This document shows, one piece after another, positions 10,927-14,834 of a DNA stretch of 14,834 bases; positions within the stretch are counted from its first letter, which is position 1, and the number at the start of each line of letters is the position of its first letter. The DNA is from Funneliformis mosseae (taxonomy: Eukaryota > Glomeromycota > Glomeromycetes > Glomerales > Glomeraceae). The notes beneath the pieces were generated by a model that saw nothing but the letters and a program-made list of their open reading frames with translations, did not search any database and was not told the DNA's origin. Location: contig CAJVPP010002447.1 in NCBI GenBank assembly GCA_910592005.1, forward strand, positions 1-14,834, written 5' to 3'. Made by a program: the position numbers and the translations under genes.

Positions 10927-12279
10927 TTAACGAAAGATCCTTAATGAACAATACCTACCATTGTTTAATTCTCTAGCATTAGGATATTTGCGCGTTATCA
11001 AATTTTTCAGTTGTTCCCATTGAGAATAATTTCTAACATACAATTTCAAAGAGTCCGACTTTGGTCTGTACCACCAACCGAACAAGTCTAATTCTACGTA
11101 ACATTTCATTATGTCACTATTCTCAACTAGGTCTGTAAAAATTTGAAGCCACTTTGTTTCCGAAATTCCATTATATCCACAAGCATACATGAATTTCTTG
11201 TAAAAATCGTCCAGATTTATAATGGTGGTTCGTGTAGAAATTGCTGTTCTGTATTCAGGATAATCGAAATCCATTCCTGTAAGGCGTGATGACAATCCTA
11301 ACAGTAGATTAGTACATAATAACTCGGTTACAAAACATTAATATTTTATTACCATCGGTCCAAAACCAGATCTCAATTGTCCAATTTTTGTCAAGCACTC
11401 GTCTAAATATCGGACCGTAGTCACCATCTCCGGCGATTAATATCACCGTACCGGGCATATAATCGTGGATTGTGTCACTAATACGTAAAGAGACTTCCGA
11501 ATCGACCTCTTTTTCTCTATTTAAAAAATTTCGCTCAAATACGGTTACACTATATCCGAGATTCCTAAGCTTTGCCCATATTGTATCTTCAGGAGGAGGA
11601 ATCGATCCCACAACAACAGGAACAGCACCCATATGTCGACCATCTTGAGCCGTTTCAACTAATTTACCATAATCGATTTGAACCAGATGTTCATCTACAG
11701 CTTCACGCCTGGCTGTCTCTTTCTTTCCTTGGATATATACGTTCGAATTGTCTATGAATAAATATACAGAATCAGCAGTTCCTTTCAGGACTACCAAAGG
11801 AATGATTGGAACATTTGATATTATTAATAAGTATGACAGAAAAAATTGGCTATCAAAAAATTAAGCCATAACACGTTACTTGTGTTGAATATTTATTACG
11901 ACTCACCAGCAATGGGTTGCTCTACGATAGCGTGAATATGTTTTTGGGCGGGTTTGACGATAAGAAGCAGGAAAGAAAATCATAAGAATAAGTAAGTATT
12001 CGGTATTATTGGCGAGTATGACAGAGAAAGACAAAAAATAAAGCCAAAAGCTAAGCGACACTTTGATAGAAAGAACATACCAGGCTTCAAGAAAGTTCTA
12101 AGATAAGCAAGTTTATTTTCATTCGTATCAAAACAATTAAGATCTGACAACGCATCATCTTGCTGATCTTTATGCTTAGTGAAGTAGGAAAGTAATTCAG
12201 CCTTCTCTCCTTGAATCTCAACGAGACGAACAATTTCCGTTTTAATGTTTACGGTAGAACCAGAAGCGGAATCCGACAT
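10927..12279 (-). CDS. NYN-domain (PIN-like) ribonuclease, four exons
   Basis: Proposed exons are 12279-12081, 11921-11907, 11790-11353 and 11297-10927: 1023 nt, 340 residues plus TAA. Introns of 159, 116 and 55 nt start GTATGT, GTGAGT and GTAATA, end in TAG, and are all phase 1; the last has TACTAAT before its acceptor. Residues 1-66 are a polar leader. An NYN nuclease domain follows (about 79-216): FIDNSN with Asp85 and Asn88, KEVDSE with Asp168, Asp177, and GDGDYGP with Asp193 and Asp195, the acidic set that binds metal in this RNase fold. Residues 217-340 form an aromatic-rich C-terminal region (LFGWWYR) I cannot name. Family knowledge predicts single-stranded RNA cleavage; the target is unknown. 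The 15-nt exon (AGCAACCC onward) is the weakest part of the model, though it alone joins exons 1 and 3 in frame. GC content is visibly above the flanks and no break is seen. Confidence 0.8.
11813..11880 (-). repeat. intron 2 segment homologous to intron 1
   Basis: On the plus strand this begins ATTTGATATTATTAATAAG and continues TATGACAGA. It aligns with 11998-12065, with one short indel after the shared TATGACAGA block. In the first 32 nt the seven differences are all transitions, with the A or T always in this copy. Confidence 0.65.
11998..12065 (-). repeat. intron 1 segment homologous to intron 2
   Basis: On the plus strand this begins ATTCGGTATTATTGGCGAG and continues TATGACAGA. It is the GC-richer partner of 11813-11880, 185 nt away. 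The two segments flank the proposed 15-nt exon, so a local tandem duplication may have created the present two-intron arrangement. Confidence 0.65.
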
Positions 12280-12520
12280 ACTGTAACAATTATTTAGATT
12301 TGGATAAAAGAGAGTAGCACGAATGGATGAAACTAGGAAAAAGATTTTGGGGATTTATCGGATATATAAATTAGAAATCGATTGTCGCACAGATTGATCT
12401 GACTCATCAGTTACGCAACTGACTTAATACAGATATCTGTAAAAATCATGCTTTAGAATACTTCATATAAAAAAAGTGCTAAACTTTGAGATCGTGACGC
12501 GCGTCACAGTCTCGGAGTTA
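12280..12520 (-). promoter_or_regulatory. putative NYN gene promoter region
   Basis: Upstream of the NYN start there is a TATA-like TTATATATC (12362-12370), a perfect bZIP/AP-1-type TGACTCA (12400-12406), an inverted repeat TCAGTT/AACTGA (12407-12422, 4-nt loop) and a 14-bp CpG-rich palindrome (12494-12507). TTACAG directly precedes the ATG (12281-12286), so a 5'-UTR intron ending there is possible. Assignment rests on position and motifs only. Confidence 0.4.
12494..12507. promoter_or_regulatory. 14-bp palindrome GTGACGCGCGTCAC
   Basis: This is a perfect palindrome in an AT-rich context, 215 nt upstream of the NYN start. It contains two inverted TGACG half-sites separated by CG and resembles a spaced ATF/CREB site. 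It holds several CpG dinucleotides, rare elsewhere in the window. Confidence 0.6.
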
Positions 12521-12549
12521 CCAGTGAAGCGAGAAGAATATTCACGGTA

Positions 12550-12622
12550 CTTTATTAATACATGCGAGTGATAAAAAAAAATAAATACAAGCGCGAGAGT
12601 ACACGGTAAAGCTTCTATGCTA
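12550..12622 (-). repeat. 3'-UTR-like module with AATAAA, copy A
   Basis: On the plus strand it reads CTTTATTAATACATGC, then AAATAAATACAA, then TTCTATGCTA, the same three blocks in the same order as 13845-13912. On the minus strand it carries AATAAA (12556-12551) and lies 222 nt downstream of the last stop of the endonuclease relic. It is therefore best read as that gene's 3' UTR and polyadenylation signal. Confidence 0.5.
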
Positions 12623-12844
12623 CAATTGCGAACTTGAGTAGTTTATTGCTTGAAGTGTTGCAGGTAAGACAAAATTCCAACTTATCTTGAGGCGGTAATA
12701 ACTTTGCTAATTTAGGATCATAGGAGAGCTGATTCCCATTTCCACAGTACCATTCACCATGTAACCCTTAATTCCCATGTTTTCCATTGAAAATAGGATC
12801 CATGGCTGAACAAATGCAAAATTATAATTATCGATCCCCTATAA

Positions 12845-13781
12845 CTATTTCGGAATTTCAAGTATGTGAAATGCTCTAGCACGGATTTTATAATTTAATT
12901 CTGGATCGGGTTTGGCTTCGAAAGTGATAGGCTTGAAACCAGTTTAGCTGACATATTTATCACAGCTTCTGATAATTGCCATGGTTCATGTCCGGTTTCT
13001 TTCTTATATTTTTTATATAAATTAGAACGAAACTTATCTGTTAAAATATTTGGTAAACCAGTTAATTTGGCATACCAATCCAGATATTCAGGGGTTAATA
13101 TTTTATAGGATTTGGTCTGAATATCAAAACTTTTGGATGCTAGATAAACAAACTCTTTAATTTTTTGTATCCTTTTAGGGATAACGATTTCTGGTTTTTC
13201 ATCGTACCATACTTCAAGAAGGGAAATTCCATTATTTTGACATATGCATCGTTTTGCCGATCATGGTTAACAATATCTTCGAGTTTTTTAATATCCTTAT
13301 ACCAGCTAGTGTTATGAAGCCGATGCTGTTAAAATTTTTAAACAAAATGCTACCTTCTATTATAGTTACTACAATTATCTTCCTTTATAATTATATCCCT
13401 CAGAACTAAAATAAAAAGTGTGATTATAATAAAAAGTTAACATAGGAGATTTTTATATGTTGTTACTAAGTATTAGTTCTGCACCTCCAATGCAATTTGA
13501 TATTTTTGGAAGAAGGCATCAAGCTCTAATCCTTATATGAAAGATGGTCAATATTCAACTACAGGTTCTTCGTTAAGAACTTCCTTAGCTATCTGGATGC
13601 ATTTAGTCTGGAATTTGCAGTTTTTCTTAGATTCTCTTTCTGTCCAAGCCTGTTTTAATTTTATAATTCTTTTCAAGAGTTCAGCATGTTCCTGCCTCGC
13701 TTGCGTGTTTGCAATCCCAAGCTCTTTAATTCTCTGTCTCATCATTTCAAGCTCAGATAGGATAGCTTTATTAACTAACAT
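12845..13781 (-). pseudogene. broken coiled-coil plus Vsr-like endonuclease gene
   Basis: From ATG at 13781 a coiled-coil-like leader (ILSELEMMRQRIKELG and following heptads) is followed by KEVLNEEPVVEY, then TGA (13548-13550) and TAA (13533-13535). The same frame continues into LELDAFFQKYQIALEVQN (ending 13476). This matches the nuclease core of Vsr/PD-(D/E)XK proteins: Asp in LELD, Glu and Gln in EVQ. After TAA and about 147 nt of AT-rich sequence it resumes at 13325-13328 with QHRLHNTSWYKDIKKLEDIV and HDRQNDAY. One apparent base loss near 13242 restores CQNNGISLLEVWYDEKPE, the conserved strand after the nuclease core; a second near 12940 leads into ITFEAKPDPELNYKIRA, ending at TAG (12845-12847). 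Intact, it would be roughly 300 residues. The host role of such proteins is unknown to me. Assembly error could explain the frameshifts but not all defects. Confidence 0.7.
13329..13475 (-). other. intervening AT-rich segment in the endonuclease relic
   Basis: This segment separates EVQN from QHRLH, residues normally adjacent or nearly so in this domain. It is more AT-rich than the flanks and full of stops. It ends TTTTAACAG, a plausible splice acceptor, but no good donor sits at its 5' side (nearest GTAACA after TAATACTTA at about 13468). No terminal inverted repeat was found. It may be a decayed intron or a small insertion. Confidence 0.4.
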
Positions 13782-13844
13782 GATTGATGATAATTTTATA
13801 TACAAAGGGATTATTCAATATTATATGATAAATGTAAAGATTTG

Positions 13845-13912
13845 CTTTATTAATACATGCAAAATAAATACAAATGTGGGCTTTGCTTATGACACATGAA
13901 GTTTCTATGCTA
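13845..13912 (-). repeat. 3'-UTR-like module with AATAAA, copy B
   Basis: On the plus strand it reads CTTTATTAATACATGC, AAAATAAATACAA, then TTCTATGCTA. It shares block order with 12550-12622, including AATAAA on the minus strand (13851-13846). Its position suggests the 3' end of the unit at 14217-14776. Confidence 0.5.
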
Positions 13913-14216
13913 ATGTCTAATCCTATGATTTAACTACTAACTACTTGACATTTATGTGACTTCAAAATTTGTTTGCATAATGCCAATTCAAAGTTTGTAA
14001 TATGTGTATTATGCCAAAGTTTTCTAAAGCAAAATGATAGATTAATTACTATTCATTGATCTATTTTCCTCATAATTTATATGACGCATTCCATAGCATA
14101 AGGTATAAATCATATACTGTACATGATACATTCTCTGTGCCTTTTGGCTAAGCCATCCACATGATTTAAAATAAAAAAGAAATAGATAATCCAGTAATTC
14201 AATCTATGTGAATATT
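13913..14216. other. intergenic region; U2-like 14-mer only
   Basis: No gene was seen. GCCTTTTGGCTAAG at 14139-14152 is identical to part of the 5' end of spliceosomal U2 snRNA and is preceded by TTCTC, but the sequence that should follow in U2 (branch-site recognition region) is absent. I do not call an RNA gene. Confidence 0.4.
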
Positions 14217-14776
14217 CTAGACAGTTACCAGAGAGATAATAGGACTCATTATTAGTGAGATTTTTCTTTCATACCTTTCATTACAATAATAATAACCTCT
14301 ATCACATACACCATATTCATTATATTTACCATATCTAATATCCATTATCAACTGAATTGTCTGGCATCTCTTCTTCAGAATTACTATTAGGATCAGAGTC
14401 ATTATCTGACTTATTTTCGTTTATTTCTCTCCCTGATTGTAAAACAGCTTCTTTATTCATTTTTTTCACTGAATGAGATGTGAAATCAAAATACGCACAA
14501 TTCTTTGCATAATCTTTAAAATCATTTATAGTAATTGTCATCAGCTTCAAGTAGATTACTTACCTTAGGTATAATTGGTATACTTGCTTCAGACTTTTTA
14601 AAAACCTTCTCAATTAGTTCATTCGTTCTTTCTTCTTTCTTAAAATAATCTGTAACATCTGATATACCACTAAAATTATCATCTGAGTTAAAACCATTAG
14701 CTGATATATTAGCTATGGTCAAGAAGATTTCACTCTCATAATTCTGATCAGTAATTATCTTTGATTTTTGCTAGCT
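14217..14776 (-). pseudogene. decayed acidic / kinase-family leader relic
   Basis: Reading starts after a TAG at about 14774 (possible splice acceptor). Frame 1 runs to about 14560 (FSGISDVTDYFKKEERTNEL). A GTAAGT donor after IPIIPK (about 14562) and a CAAAG acceptor (about 14500) would join it in phase to NCAYFDFTSHSVKKMNKEA and an acidic tail (NENKSDNDSDPNSNSEEE) ending at TAG near 14335. One frame over, the sequence continues with YGKYNEYGVCDRGYYYC and stops at 14217. That last piece has the spacing of a Cys-rich leader I recall from expanded kinase-like proteins in Rhizophagus, with the first two Cys as Tyr, so it looks degenerate. The family link is tentative. The unit may continue beyond the window. 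Confidence 0.35.
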
Positions 14777-14834
14777 ATACTTTAATGCTCAGCTGTGAAA
14801 ATATATCAGATTTTCTAATTAGAAGATCTTTTAA
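14758..14834. repeat. dispersed repeat, right copy (cut by window end)
   Basis: Identical over 77 nt to 5113-5189, in the same orientation. It adjoins the 5' end of the relic at 14217-14776 and continues past the window edge, so its full length is unknown. Confidence 0.9.

Noticed and set aside
11572..11757. 61-codon plus-strand frame
   Set aside because: It lies antisense inside exon 3 of the NYN gene, whose catalytic motifs are clear.
11980..12080. Extension of NYN exon 1 to a stop at 11980
   Set aside because: The extension passes a strong GTATGT donor at 12080 and becomes a hydrophobic tail with low-complexity intron-like sequence homologous to intron 2, so it is treated as intron.
10023..13781. 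Reassigned stop codons (TAA/TAG as Gln) as an explanation of the interrupted frames
   Set aside because: The intact NYN gene uses CAA and CAG for Gln and ends in TAA, and the relics also contain frameshifts and a TGA, so decay is the simpler reading.
13537..13899. 120-codon plus-strand frame
   Set aside because: It is antisense to the coiled-coil leader of the endonuclease relic, which reads on into nuclease motifs in the same minus-strand frame.

Overview
This window is eukaryotic nuclear DNA, most likely fungal. It is extremely AT-rich and gene-poor on the left. The one intact gene is split by short GT-AG introns, one carrying a TACTAAT branch-point motif. Codon use, the gene families I believe I recognise (NYN nuclease, Vsr/PD-(D/E)XK-like nuclease, an expanded kinase-family leader) and the base composition together suggest an arbuscular-mycorrhizal fungus (Glomeromycotina, Rhizophagus-like). 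The lineage is inference from memory of those families, not a database result.

Left two thirds (1 to about 9,700): AT-rich sequence with no credible intact gene. It holds one well-defined repeat, a roughly 500-bp element with inverted terminal repeats flanked by TA (3336-3837). Its arms are built from iterated TTGAGT/ACTCAA words and it contains an internal 32-nt direct repeat. There is also a dispersed repeat whose second copy runs off the right edge (5113-5189 and 14758-14834), and two stretches (3983-4411 and 7468-7758) that read like badly decayed minus-strand coding sequence.

Right third (9,737 to 14,834): base composition rises and five coding units or relics lie head to tail, all on the minus strand. 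From upstream to downstream they are: (1) a decayed acidic/kinase-family leader relic (14217 to about 14776); (2) a broken gene with a coiled coil followed by a Vsr-like endonuclease domain (12845-13781), carrying two nonsense codons, about 147 nt of intervening sequence and two frameshifts; (3) an apparently intact four-exon NYN-domain ribonuclease gene (10927-12279), 340 codons after splicing, with a proposed 15-nt microexon; (4) a relic of an uncharacterised family with four nonsense codons and a frameshift (10023-10341); and (5) an 86-96 residue reading frame of unknown identity (9737-10027).

Themes. Nearly every nonsense codon in the relics could come from Gln or Arg codons by C-to-T change. 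Two homologous segments in introns 1 and 2 of the NYN gene differ in their best-aligned part only by GC/AT transitions, all in one direction. Both fit a RIP-like or methyl-deamination process, but composition alone could also produce them. Two relics appear to share a 3'-UTR/polyadenylation module (12550-12622 and 13845-13912), which suggests local duplication. I found no tRNA, rRNA, CRISPR or prokaryotic-type operon signals.
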